The translations under genes and the position numbers were made by a program. From a bacterium (GTDB lineage: Bacteria > CSSED10-310 > JAFGSJ01), in contig JAFGSJ010000152.1 of the NCBI GenBank assembly GCA_016934675.1, positions 29,199 through 93,198 on the forward strand: a DNA stretch of 64,000 bases, written 5' to 3'. The notes beneath the pieces are model-generated. The model was not told where the DNA came from, did not search any database, and was given only the letters and a program-made list of their open reading frames with translations. Positions 21,437 through 31,224 of this stretch are shown here, piece after piece. Numbering within the stretch: position 1 is the stretch's first letter; every line of letters starts with the position of its first letter.

Positions 21437-21919
21437 CTATGTTTCATTCTGCCCTATGCAAGGTAAGATACAGGGAGTTTTGTTTTTATACTCTCTATAT
21501 TCTGAACCGAACACTTGTTCTAAGTACATTTCTTCTTTTATTACCAATTTACGAAGCAACACGTACATAAATAATGGCACCGTCAGTCCCAGCCAGCTAT
21601 TCACCAATAAGACTGTGCCGGGTACAATAAAAACGACCCATGCGCTGTATAAAGGGTGACGACAGCATTTGTAAATTCCATTGGTGACCAATGAATCAGA
21701 ATTGTATGCATTCGTAACCGTTCTGACGGAGATAAGGAAGAATGGAATTCCTATCAATAATAATATGGACCCAATAGCAGACAGCAGCCATTGCGGGACT
21801 ATGGAAATCCGAAAAAACGGATAGAAATAACGGCTGGTTAGAAGTATTACGATTCCATAACCGATAGACAAAGAAGCAAAGATTGGACCGATACCCCATC
21901 TACTCATTTTTTCTCTCAT
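21437..21919 (-). CDS. Isoprenylcysteine carboxyl methyltransferase-like membrane protein
   Basis: LVTNGIYKCCRHPLYSAWVV...E..YLEQVFGSEYREYKNKTP. Confidence 0.8.
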   Translation of the reverse strand: MREKMSRWGIGPIFASLSIGYGIVILLTSRYFYPFFRISIVPQWLLSAIGSILLLIGIPFFLISVRTVTNAYNSDSLVTNGIYKCCRHPLYSAWVVFIVPGTVLLVNSWLGLTVPLFMYVLLRKLVIKEEMYLEQVFGSEYREYKNKTPCILPCIGQNET

Positions 21920-22390
21920 ATTGTTTGTCCTAATTGTGCATAACGCCAGAGCAAACCGAGTTCAACAAACACCCCAAGTCTACCGATCCGAATCAAAGAA
22001 GTCAACGATTGCTTGTCAATTCTGTCTCGGTGACCTCGGTGGTCAGATTACAGCCTCACGGGGGTGTAGTGGCATATCCGTAACATTTTTCTGGTGGATT
22101 TTCTGAAACCCTATGCTACCAATATACGGATAGGTGCCATACGAATCCCAACACTATTCCCAGACATTGCCATGTGTGTCCTTCAGATTCCGGGGATTGG
22201 CCAGCTTGCTTTCCACCGGTTCACTCATACCATTACTATTCGCACCTGGCACGATAAAAAAGCTTGACATTATGGCATATTTAGGGTAGATTGTTTTTCC
22301 GGTGATGTGTCATGCTTCGGAAAGTACCGCGGCCGAGTGGCTGCTTCTAGAGCGGTTCAATAGATTGTGTTTGAAGGGGGAATAATACAT

Positions 22391-23608
22391 ATGGCTGAAG
22401 ACTTAAAAGAAATCTACGAAAAGAAACTGAATCTTGATGAGATTGAAGTCGAGGGTAAATTGGTATTTGTCCGTGTCGATTATAATGTTCCGCTGGATGA
22501 TAATGGTTCGATAACCGACGATACGCGGATTGTGGGCTCATTACCGACGGTCCGATACTTACTGGAACACAAAGCCAGGATTATTTTAGCATCACATCTG
22601 GGTCGTCCCAAAGACAAGCCGACTCTCGCTTTGAGTTTAAAACCGGTCGCAATCAGGTTGGGTGAGTTACTCGGACAGGAAATTATCTTTACCAATGATT
22701 GTATTGGAGAGGAAGTCGCCGCGACCAAGAAAAAAGTACAACCCGGCCAGATTATTCTCTTAGAAAACCTCCGTTTCCATTCCGGTGAAACGAAGAATAA
22801 CGAGCAGTTCATTGCCGAACTTGCCGCGGGTATTGATATTTTTGTCAATGACGCCTTTGGGACCAGTCATCGTGATCAGTCTTCCATGACCGGCATTCCC
22901 AGGCATGTTCCCGTATCGGTCACCGGTTTTCTGGTCAAGCGGGAAATCGACCATTTTCTGGACCTGATGTCTGCACCCCAGAAACCGTTTGTTGCGATTC
23001 TTGGGGGGGCCAAGGTATCCGACAAGATCAAGATCATCCAGAAATTACTGGAACGGGTCGATACAATACTGATCGGTGGGGGCATGGCGTACACCTTTTT
23101 AAAGGCCTTGAAATACGAGGTGGGCAATTCATTGGTCGAACCCGAGCGACTTGATGTCGCACAGGGGCTCATGGATGAGGCCAAGGACCTGGGCATTGAA
23201 TTTCTGTTGCCGGTAGACAACGTGGTGGCCAAAAAAACGGATGACGAGGTCAAAACGAGCATTGTCCGGAATGAAAACATTCCGTCGAGTTGGATGGCCC
23301 TCGATATCGGACCGGAAACGGTCAGGCTCTATTCGGACAAGATCAGGAAGGCAAAAACGGTTTTTTGGAACGGCCCCATGGGTGTTTTTGAGAAAGAACA
23401 GTTTCAGGGGGGAACGCTGGCCATTGCCAAAGCCGTTGCGGAATGCAAGGGCAAATCGGTTGTTGGTGGGGGCGATTCTGTTGCGGCCATCAACATGTTC
23501 GGCCTGGAAAAAAAGATAACACATCTCTCGACAGGTGGCGGCGCTTCGCTCGAATTCATCCAGGGCATACTCCTGCCCGGGATTACCGTCCTGTCAGACC
23601 GGACATGA
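22391..23608 (+). CDS. pgk: Phosphoglycerate kinase
   Basis: VFVRVDYNVPLD, LASHLGRPK, ILGGAKVSDKI, FWNGPMGVFE, GGGDSVAAI, STGGGASLEF. Confidence 0.98.
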   Translation: MAEDLKEIYEKKLNLDEIEVEGKLVFVRVDYNVPLDDNGSITDDTRIVGSLPTVRYLLEHKARIILASHLGRPKDKPTLALSLKPVAIRLGELLGQEIIFTNDCIGEEVAATKKKVQPGQIILLENLRFHSGETKNNEQFIAELAAGIDIFVNDAFGTSHRDQSSMTGIPRHVPVSVTGFLVKREIDHFLDLMSAPQKPFVAILGGAKVSDKIKIIQKLLERVDTILIGGGMAYTFLKALKYEVGNSLVEPERLDVAQGLMDEAKDLGIEFLLPVDNVVAKKTDDEVKTSIVRNENIPSSWMALDIGPETVRLYSDKIRKAKTVFWNGPMGVFEKEQFQGGTLAIAKAVAECKGKSVVGGGDSVAAINMFGLEKKITHLSTGGGASLEFIQGILLPGITVLSDRT

Positions 23609-23635
23609 CAGGTGGTTCCCCACGACGACACAAAC

Positions 23636-23818
23636 TCAACTAAAAAAATTCGGAACGCAGAGCAAAAGGACCGCTAATAAGGCCATAATCAGGCCCAGAG
23701 GAGCGAGGCATGCCCCGATGATATTCAGTGGTTTTCGCGCTTCAAAGCCGGCCCAGACCCCCCAGAACAACGCACTAATTCCAAGCACGATGGCCAGGAT
23801 TTTCAAGACGGTAAGCAT
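23636..23818 (-). CDS. Small (60 aa) membrane protein
   Basis: MLTVLKILAIVLGISALFWGVWAGFEARKP... two TM segments; longer ORF start unlikely. Confidence 0.5.
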   Translation of the reverse strand: MLTVLKILAIVLGISALFWGVWAGFEARKPLNIIGACLAPLGLIMALLAVLLLCVPNFFS

Positions 23819-24136
23819 GGGAACCTGTCCTTTCATTTCCGGGGTTACGGGAAAGACCCGCACCCAATTTCGAATATTCAACCGGTTTTTCAGTTTACAC
23901 ATGTGCGCTGAGGATGTCAAGCGGCTGGGCCCTATCTGCAGGGGAATTCGGAAGACCGATCGCCAGCGCCATCTCGTGATTTCTCCGAAGCTATGGACCC
24001 TTAACATCCTGATTTTCTTGCTTTTTCGCCCGTTTTGTGCTAGATCTAGACCCAGATTGTCCAGAAGTATATCAAATCGTTTCGTGTGGTGAATGGAACA
24101 ACCGGCTTTGTTTCTAACATGAAGAATGGAAAACAC

Positions 24137-24616
24137 ATGTTCGATGTCGGCGATAAAATCGTCTATCCGACCAATGGGGTCGGCATTATTGATGAGATCA
24201 AAACCATGGAGATATCCGGGACCCAGGAAGAATTCTATATCATCCGGATCGTTTCGGATAATTCCAAGATCATGATTCCGAAAAGCAAGCTTGGTGATGT
24301 AGGTATTCGGGGATTGATCAGTGATGATGAACTCGAAAAGCTGTTAGAAATATTGAAAAGCGGTTCGAGCCCACTGGAGCTTTCCAACAAATGGAGCAAA
24401 CGCCAGCGTGAATATCAAGAAATTATCAAAAATGGCTCCATTTTTGACATTACACGGATACTTAAAAATTTGAGTGAACTTCAACAGGAGAAGGAGCTTT
24501 CCTATAGCGAGAAGAAGATATTTGAAAACGTGAAACGGATGATCATTTCTGAAATGGCCCATGTCAAAAACATCGATCTGGACAAGGCCGAAGAAATGAT
24601 TAATGCTCTGATTTAG
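24137..24616 (+). CDS. CarD family transcriptional regulator
   Basis: MFDVGDKIVYPTNGVGIIDEI...; typical CarD_CdnL N-terminus and helical C-terminus. Confidence 0.9.
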   Translation: MFDVGDKIVYPTNGVGIIDEIKTMEISGTQEEFYIIRIVSDNSKIMIPKSKLGDVGIRGLISDDELEKLLEILKSGSSPLELSNKWSKRQREYQEIIKNGSIFDITRILKNLSELQQEKELSYSEKKIFENVKRMIISEMAHVKNIDLDKAEEMINALI

Positions 24617-24679
24617 ATTTTCCTCATTTTTCTCCGGTAGTTGAACTCCTGTCATCTTTTCCGAGAAGGGAGGTTTGTC

Positions 24680-25678
24680 ATGATGATTCTGCTGATTCGT
24701 ATTCTATTTGTAGTATTGCTGATGGCAAGTGGTTATCTGATTGCCGATCAGCAAGAGCTTTTTGCCCAGACTTATGCGGGTTATATGGGTATGTGTTTGG
24801 GATTGATTGTGGGCCTGATCGGTCTGTATTCTGAGCGTAAGCTGCGTCGGGTCCGCCTGGCCCGTCTGATCTGGTCGTTAATCGGTATGATTGTTGGTTT
24901 CATCCTTGCCCAGATACTCGTCCAATTTTTTATCATTTTTCCCCAACTTGATTCATTGATCACCCCGTTTCAGATTCTCCTCTCTTTGGTTTTAGGTTAC
25001 ACCGGTCTCATGATTGGTTACATTCATTTTTCTTCATTTTCCATACCGACCCTTATCAAGACGTTTCGAGGCAATGATAAACAGTATAATAACAAGATTT
25101 TAGATACCAGCGTCATTATTGATGGTCGAATAGCCGATATATGTGAGACAGGCTTTATCGAGGGAAATCTGGTCATTCCCCAATTTATTCTGAAGGAATT
25201 GCAGCATATCGCCGATTCGTCAGATGTCTTGAAAAGGAATCGTGGGCGACGCGGGCTTGACATTCTCCAGAAGATCCAGAAACTGGCCAATGTGAATGTA
25301 GAGATTGTCGAGACCGATTTTCCGAAAGTCCGGGAGGTAGATGCCAAGCTGGTCGAGTTAGGCAAGACCATTGGTGGCAAAATATTGACCAATGACTTTA
25401 ATCTGAACAAGATAGCCGAACTTCAGGGCATCACGGTCCTGAACGTGAACGAACTGGCCAACGCCCTCAAGCCGGTAGTTTTACCGGGCGAGGTCATGAC
25501 CGTGCACGTGTTGAAAGAGGGTAAGGAAACGGGACAGGGTGTGGCTTATCTTGATGATGGCACCATGGTTGTAGTTGATAACGCCATCGAGGTCATCGGT
25601 CGGAATGTCGAGGTATCGGTGACCAGTGTTCTGCAGACGACCGCTGGTCGAATGATCTTCAGTCGATTAAAGGAATAA
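24680..25678 (+). CDS. PIN/TRAM domain integral membrane protein
   Basis: N-terminal TMs; KILDTSVIIDGRIADI; C-terminal TRAM-like VLKEGKETGQGVAYLDDGTMVVVDNA. Confidence 0.92.
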   Translation: MMILLIRILFVVLLMASGYLIADQQELFAQTYAGYMGMCLGLIVGLIGLYSERKLRRVRLARLIWSLIGMIVGFILAQILVQFFIIFPQLDSLITPFQILLSLVLGYTGLMIGYIHFSSFSIPTLIKTFRGNDKQYNNKILDTSVIIDGRIADICETGFIEGNLVIPQFILKELQHIADSSDVLKRNRGRRGLDILQKIQKLANVNVEIVETDFPKVREVDAKLVELGKTIGGKILTNDFNLNKIAELQGITVLNVNELANALKPVVLPGEVMTVHVLKEGKETGQGVAYLDDGTMVVVDNAIEVIGRNVEVSVTSVLQTTAGRMIFSRLKE

Positions 25679-25762
25679 TCATTGATCACATGATACTTTT
25701 TTTTCAAGCGCAGCTTCCCGGGAGTATGGACCGAGATACAGTTTCCGGAGCGGGGTGACACT

Positions 25763-26491
25763 GTGCCAGACCAACAGACTCGAACCCGAAACCATGCGGC
25801 CATTATCGTGGCGGGGGGAAGCGGCAGCAGGATGGGCTCGACCCTACCCAAGCAAATGCTCGAATTACAGGGCATACCAATTTTGCATCATGTTCTCGCC
25901 GCTTTTCAACAGGTCGCATTGATCGATTGCATTGTTTGTGTTCTCGAGAAAGATATCCTCCTTCGGGCGATCGAACTGGGTATTGGCCCGGCTCGTTATG
26001 GCAAGATCAGACATATGGTCCCGGGCGGGAAAACCCGGACCGAATCGGTCTGGAACGGTCTCTCTGTCCTGGAACGGGTCGAGATTGTCCTTATTCATGA
26101 CGGTGTTCGGCCACTCATTTCTCCCGAATTGATCACAAGGGCGATCGAAGCGGCCCGGACTTTTGATGCCGCGGTCCCGGCCGTGGAATTGACCGACACG
26201 CTCAAAGAGGTCGATCCGGACGGTTGGATTGTGTCCACCTGCCACCGTCAGAACTATCGATGCGTTCAAACACCCCAGGCCTTTCGCTTTGATCTGATCA
26301 AACAGGCCTACCGGCACTGTATGGACGAGCAGATAAATCTGACTGATGACGCTGCCGTAGTTGAACGCTTCGGTCACAAGGTCCATATTTTTAATGGGGA
26401 CCCGACCAATATTAAAATCACTTTTCGTCGAGACCTGGACCTGGCCGATTATTTGTTCGGAAAAGGGAAGGAAGAACGATGTTCAGAATAG
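25763..26491 (+). CDS. ispD: 2-C-methyl-D-erythritol 4-phosphate cytidylyltransferase
   Basis: AAIIVAGGSGSRMGSTLPKQML; IHDGVRPLIS; TNIKIT. Confidence 0.95.
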   Translation: MPDQQTRTRNHAAIIVAGGSGSRMGSTLPKQMLELQGIPILHHVLAAFQQVALIDCIVCVLEKDILLRAIELGIGPARYGKIRHMVPGGKTRTESVWNGLSVLERVEIVLIHDGVRPLISPELITRAIEAARTFDAAVPAVELTDTLKEVDPDGWIVSTCHRQNYRCVQTPQAFRFDLIKQAYRHCMDEQINLTDDAAVVERFGHKVHIFNGDPTNIKITFRRDLDLADYLFGKGKEERCSE

Positions 26492-27006
26492 GATTCGGTT
26501 ATGATGTGCATCAATTGGTCGAAGGGAGAAAACTGGTCCTGGGTGGCGTGACCATTCCCTATCCGCGTGGTTTGGCCGGGCATTCCGATGCGGATGTCCT
26601 GGTCCACGCCATATGTGATGCGCTTCTGGGTGCGTGCGCTGCGGGTGATATCGGACAACACTTTCCCGACACTGATGGGCACTGGAAGGATATTGCCAGT
26701 ACACTTCTGTTACAGAGGGTGGTCCGGATAGTTCAAGGCAAGGGCTATCGTATCGTCAATATTGACAGCCTGATCATCGCCCAGGCGCCTCGAATTGGCC
26801 CATATCGCGATGCAATTAGGCACACACTCTGTGAAGTACTCTCCATCAGTCCGGACTGTTTCAATCTGAAGGCCACAACAACCGAAAAACTTGGGTTCGA
26901 GGGACGGGAAGAAGGTATAGCGGCCCAGGCCATTGCCCTGATTCGCAGGTATGATCCAGGCACGGCGGAAAGGTCAGGCCTGGAGCCCGAGTCCTGGTCG
27001 GGCTAG
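26479..27006 (+). CDS. ispF: 2-C-methyl-D-erythritol 2,4-cyclodiphosphate synthase
   Basis: RIGFGYDVHQLVEGRKLVLGGV; GHSDADVLVHAICDALLGA; KATTTEKLGFEGREEGI. Confidence 0.97.
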   Translation: MFRIGFGYDVHQLVEGRKLVLGGVTIPYPRGLAGHSDADVLVHAICDALLGACAAGDIGQHFPDTDGHWKDIASTLLLQRVVRIVQGKGYRIVNIDSLIIAQAPRIGPYRDAIRHTLCEVLSISPDCFNLKATTTEKLGFEGREEGIAAQAIALIRRYDPGTAERSGLEPESWSG

Positions 27007-27046
27007 CTATGGGTGGGATCATCACCCGAATGGGAGCATGGGGAAC

Positions 27047-27841
27047 ATGGTAGACAAAATTAGCGGCGTACACGCTGTTTTTGAGACACTCATTGCCGAC
27101 GAACGTAAGATCGAAAAAATCTATCTGGTCCGCGGTGTTCACAAGGGTAAACTGAAAGAAATAGCCGAACGTGCCTCCTTCGGGGGTATACCGGTCGAAT
27201 TGATCGACGGGGTCAAACTGGATAGGCTGTGTGGACACGATCACCATCAGGGCGTTTTGGCCATGGTCAGACCCTATCATTACGTGGATCTCAAGGACCT
27301 TCTCAGTGTTTCCATCAACCAGAAAACAGCACCATTTCTTCTGGTCCTAGACCAAATCCAGGACCCGCGTAATTTTGGCGCAATCATCAGGAGCGCTGAA
27401 GGTGCCGGTGTTGATGGTTTGATTATCACGACACGACGGACCTCACCCCTCTCTGCAACAGTGGTCAAGACATCAGCCGGGGCCAGTGAACATATGCGTA
27501 TCTGTAAAGTCATGAATCTGGTCAACACTCTGGAATATCTAAAAACGCTTGGCATCTGGATCATCGGGGCCGATGTTAGTGCGAGTCAGCCCCTTTATGA
27601 CCTTGATGGCCGGGAAGCCCTGGCTCTGGTAATCGGAAGCGAGGGGAGAGGCCTGCGACCCCTGGTGGCCAGAACATGTGATTGGACCGTTAATATCCCC
27701 ATGTTCGGACGAGTCCAATCCCTGAATGCCTCAGTTTCTGCCGCGATTGTCCTGTATGAGATCAGACGACAGAGGAATTTCCCAGGCCCTGGCTCGATTA
27801 GGCAAATCCGACCTGGTTCGAATACCCAGGCCGAAACCTGA
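27047..27841 (+). CDS. rlmB: 23S rRNA (guanosine-2'-O)-methyltransferase RlmB-type (SpoU/TrmH)
   Basis: LLVLDQIQDPRNFGAIIRSAEGAG; VIGSEGRGLRPLV; SLNASVSAAIVLYE. Confidence 0.92.
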   Translation: MVDKISGVHAVFETLIADERKIEKIYLVRGVHKGKLKEIAERASFGGIPVELIDGVKLDRLCGHDHHQGVLAMVRPYHYVDLKDLLSVSINQKTAPFLLVLDQIQDPRNFGAIIRSAEGAGVDGLIITTRRTSPLSATVVKTSAGASEHMRICKVMNLVNTLEYLKTLGIWIIGADVSASQPLYDLDGREALALVIGSEGRGLRPLVARTCDWTVNIPMFGRVQSLNASVSAAIVLYEIRRQRNFPGPGSIRQIRPGSNTQAET

Positions 27842-27969
27842 TTCTTGTTTGCCCCTGTTTTTATCCGTCGAAACATGCTAGTATCATAAAAGAATGCTCG
27901 CATTTGTCTCTTTGATCGGCCTATGCGCTGAGTGCCGGGGCGGGCTATGTGACAAAGGAAATCAGGATA

Positions 27970-29370
27970 ATGAATAACGCCCAAGCGAGAGAAACCATAC
28001 AAACCTTGCTGAAGGAAGCACAAAACGTGCTCGTCGCCCAACAATATGACCGCCTTGCCTCAATTGTGGATCAGCTCGAAAAGCAGATGGACAGTTTTGA
28101 TCTAGACGGTCGCCCGCTCAGGGCTGACCCGGTCAAAATGTCGCACCTCGAATCGCTCATCAATGCTGCCCGCATTTTAAATTCAACGCTCGATCTCGAA
28201 GAATTGTTGACTCTCTTTATGGACCTGGCCACGCGGGAAATGAAAGCAGACCGCTCGACCCTCTATCTGGTTGATACAAAGAAGCAGGAACTATGGTCAC
28301 TGATTGCTCAAGGCCCGAATATGGTTGAAATAAGGCTCCCGTTCGGACGCGGTATTGCCGGTAAAGTTGCGGTCACGGGTGAGACCATTAACATCAATGA
28401 CCCCTATAATGATCCTCGTTTCTATAAGGAAATAGACCTGAAAATGGGGTATACCACCCGTAACATGCTCAGTATGCCTGTACGTAACAAGGAGGGTGAG
28501 ATTATCGGGGTCATTCAAATCCTGAACAAGCTGGACGGTCCCTTCACTCAAGAAGATGAATTCTTTCTTGAAAACCTTGCCATTCAGACGGCGGTAGCCA
28601 TCGAAAATGCTAAATTACACAAGGAAGCATTGGAACGGAGACGTCTTGAAGCCGAGTTACGCGTGGCTTATCAGATTCAGAAAAACATGTTGCCGCAAGA
28701 GTCTCCGGCGGTAGAAGGGCTTACACTGTGTGGTCTTAATGTTCCCTGTCTCGAGGTGGGAGGGGATTATTTTGATTTTATTCCGCTCGAGGATGGGTTA
28801 GCCATCGCCATCGGGGATGTATCCGGTAAGGGAATACCAGCCGCTCTGATTATGGCTAATTTGCAGGCGGCCCTTCGGGTCTTGGCCCCAACGAGCCGTT
28901 CAACCGCTCACACGGTTTTACGGATGAACACGTTATTGAAGGAAAGTTCCACTCCCAATAAATTCGTGACATTTTTTTACTGTATCTATAATTACAGGGA
29001 CCGGAAACTGACCTTTACCAATGCCGGACACAATCCGCCCATTCTGGTTCGACGCGGCCAGCCCGGTTTTTTGCCCACGAACGAGGGTTTAATCATGGGT
29101 GCGTTTCACGACGCTATCTATCAGGAGAATACGATTGAACTCCATGATGACGATGTCATAGTCTTATATACAGACGGAATCACCGAAGCATGTAACAGAA
29201 GCAAGGAGCATTATGGTGAACATCGTTTGCTCGAACTTATCGAAATGCATTGGAAACAATCAGCTACTGACATTCAACAGGCCATTGTTCAATCTGTCGC
29301 TGATTTCAGTCACAGTACCTCGCCGAATGATGATATGACCCTTATTGTGATGAAGATGCAACGCTCATGA
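27970..29370 (+). CDS. GAF domain + SpoIIE-type PP2C phosphatase
   Basis: GAF region (GIAGKVAVTGETININDPYNDPRF) then GGDYFDFIPLEDG, IGDVSGKGIPAALIMA, LYTDGITEA. Confidence 0.92.
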   Translation: MNNAQARETIQTLLKEAQNVLVAQQYDRLASIVDQLEKQMDSFDLDGRPLRADPVKMSHLESLINAARILNSTLDLEELLTLFMDLATREMKADRSTLYLVDTKKQELWSLIAQGPNMVEIRLPFGRGIAGKVAVTGETININDPYNDPRFYKEIDLKMGYTTRNMLSMPVRNKEGEIIGVIQILNKLDGPFTQEDEFFLENLAIQTAVAIENAKLHKEALERRRLEAELRVAYQIQKNMLPQESPAVEGLTLCGLNVPCLEVGGDYFDFIPLEDGLAIAIGDVSGKGIPAALIMANLQAALRVLAPTSRSTAHTVLRMNTLLKESSTPNKFVTFFYCIYNYRDRKLTFTNAGHNPPILVRRGQPGFLPTNEGLIMGAFHDAIYQENTIELHDDDVIVLYTDGITEACNRSKEHYGEHRLLELIEMHWKQSATDIQQAIVQSVADFSHSTSPNDDMTLIVMKMQRS

Positions 29371-30179
29371 CCCAGACTTCCAAGAAAAAGATTCGGATTG
29401 TCCTCGGTTGCGGTAGTTTGATCCTGGTGGTCTTGTTTCTTACGGTTTGTTCGATAGTGGGTGTAAACGTACGGCGGACCAATCTGGGCCAGGAATTTAT
29501 CGAAGATATCATTACCGAACGTTATGACAAGGCTTATCAGTCCCTATCGACCGAGTATCGGCAACGGTTTCTGGACAGTATCGAACTTTTTTCTCTGGCA
29601 GGACGCTTTTTCGAGCACGCCGTTTTTCATGTCGGCGAAGAAGGGATAAATCAGTATCGCTTCCATGCCCAGGGACCCTTTTTCATACAATCATATCCCG
29701 GACAGCGATGCGAGGTTACCCTCCTGATCATTGATAGCAAACAGCCCCGGTCTGAATTATTAAAGACCATGCTCCTGCTTTATCTGGGGATTGACCGGGT
29801 CCGTTCGGAATTGCCTCGGATCGAAATCACCTTACTGTATCAGGGGGAGCGATGGACCATCGATCAATGCCATTATCGAGATATAGTTCTCGATGATCAG
29901 AATACACAGTTCATCATCAGTAACCTGAAGACATTGACTATCGAAGAGCTGCTGAAATATGGCCAGCATTACGACGAGCTTGGTGATCGGGGGCTTGCCA
30001 TTCTTTTTTATCAGGACTGTTACCGTCGATTGACTGAATGGGATGAAAATGCACGGAGCGCCCTTGACCATCTTGCGGATTATTGGCTCGAAACCGGCAA
30101 GAGCGAGGGTCATCTACTCAAGAAAACGCTGAACGACATGTCCCAACGTCTTGAAGCCCGCACTGAAACGGTGCATTGA
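29367..30179 (+). CDS. Hypothetical membrane-anchored protein
   Basis: Single N-terminal TM; ATGA-type overlap with phosphatase gene. Confidence 0.7.
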   Translation: MTQTSKKKIRIVLGCGSLILVVLFLTVCSIVGVNVRRTNLGQEFIEDIITERYDKAYQSLSTEYRQRFLDSIELFSLAGRFFEHAVFHVGEEGINQYRFHAQGPFFIQSYPGQRCEVTLLIIDSKQPRSELLKTMLLLYLGIDRVRSELPRIEITLLYQGERWTIDQCHYRDIVLDDQNTQFIISNLKTLTIEELLKYGQHYDELGDRGLAILFYQDCYRRLTEWDENARSALDHLADYWLETGKSEGHLLKKTLNDMSQRLEARTETVH

Positions 30180-30256
30180 GTCCATCCTCTTTCAGCAGAT
30201 CATGCTGCCATAATCACCGAAAACAAGTCCGTGCTCTTGTGTGGGGAGATGAGCGT

Positions 30257-31153
30257 ATGGCTTCACGGAACGAACTCGAGTCCTGGCGAAATCAATTACA
30301 CGGAATTATCATCAAGCAGGGACATACCGAAGATGCCTTGACTTTGTTCAGAACGATAGTCTGTAATTATTTCGGCCAGGAAGGCCGGAATCTGCCCTGG
30401 CGTCAGACCATAGACCCCTATCAGGTTTTTGTTTCTGAAATCATGCTGCAGCAAACACAGGTTGAGCGGGTCATCAGTAAATTCACGCACTTTATCGGTC
30501 TTTTTCCATCATTCGAGGCATTGGCGGCGGCCTCACTACCCAAGGTACTCGAGGCCTGGCAAGGTCTCGGTTATAACCGTCGGGCCCTGAATATGAAAAA
30601 ATGTGCCGAAAGAATCGTTAACAATCTGGCTGGGATCCTGCCCCATTCTCCGGCCCTCTTACAGGACCTTCCCGGTATCGGTCGGGCGACTGCCGCCTCC
30701 ATCGCCGTATTTGGTTATAATCGTCCCGAAATATTCATAGAGATTAACATCCGATGTGTATTCCTGTTTTTCTTTTTTTATGAGAAACAGCGGGTACATG
30801 ACCAGGAAATAGTGCCTTTGGTCCAGGCCACGCTGGACCAGGACAACCCATGCCGGTGGTATTCTGCCCTGATGGACCTGGGCACGAATCTTAGAAAGCA
30901 TTTTCCGGACATCAGGCGGCAAAGCGTTCATTATCATAGACAGCCCCCCTTTCAGGGATCAGACCGTCAGGTCCGGAGCAAAATCCTGCGTTTACTCTTA
31001 CAGCACGGAACACTGCATTTTTCTGAAATACAGACTCATCTTCCCATCGACCCGACCAGACTTACCCGGATATTAAAGAATTTACAAAAAGAGGGATTTA
31101 TCCTATCACGTAGAGGGAAATATACTGTATCGCCAGAGGTCAAGGAGCACTGA
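30257..31153 (+). CDS. MutY-like A/G-specific DNA glycosylase of the Fe-S-lacking type with C-terminal winged helix
   Basis: LPWRQTIDPYQVFVSEIMLQQTQVERV; HhH LPGIGRATAASIAVFGYN; no C-X6-C-X2-C-X5-C; GSDRQVRSKILRLLL then wHTH. Confidence 0.85.
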   Translation: MASRNELESWRNQLHGIIIKQGHTEDALTLFRTIVCNYFGQEGRNLPWRQTIDPYQVFVSEIMLQQTQVERVISKFTHFIGLFPSFEALAAASLPKVLEAWQGLGYNRRALNMKKCAERIVNNLAGILPHSPALLQDLPGIGRATAASIAVFGYNRPEIFIEINIRCVFLFFFFYEKQRVHDQEIVPLVQATLDQDNPCRWYSALMDLGTNLRKHFPDIRRQSVHYHRQPPFQGSDRQVRSKILRLLLQHGTLHFSEIQTHLPIDPTRLTRILKNLQKEGFILSRRGKYTVSPEVKEH

Positions 31154-31154
31154 T

Positions 31155-31188
31155 AAAGCCGCCGGGGTCAGGACCCCGGTCAGGCTTT
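31155..31188 (+). terminator. Strong intergenic hairpin, probable terminator
   Basis: AAAGCC-G-CCGGGGTC-AG-GACCCCGG-TCA-GGCTTT. Confidence 0.6.
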
Positions 31189-31224
31189 AAAAAAGAGCGA
31201 ATATCGCCACAAAGGAGCACAAAA

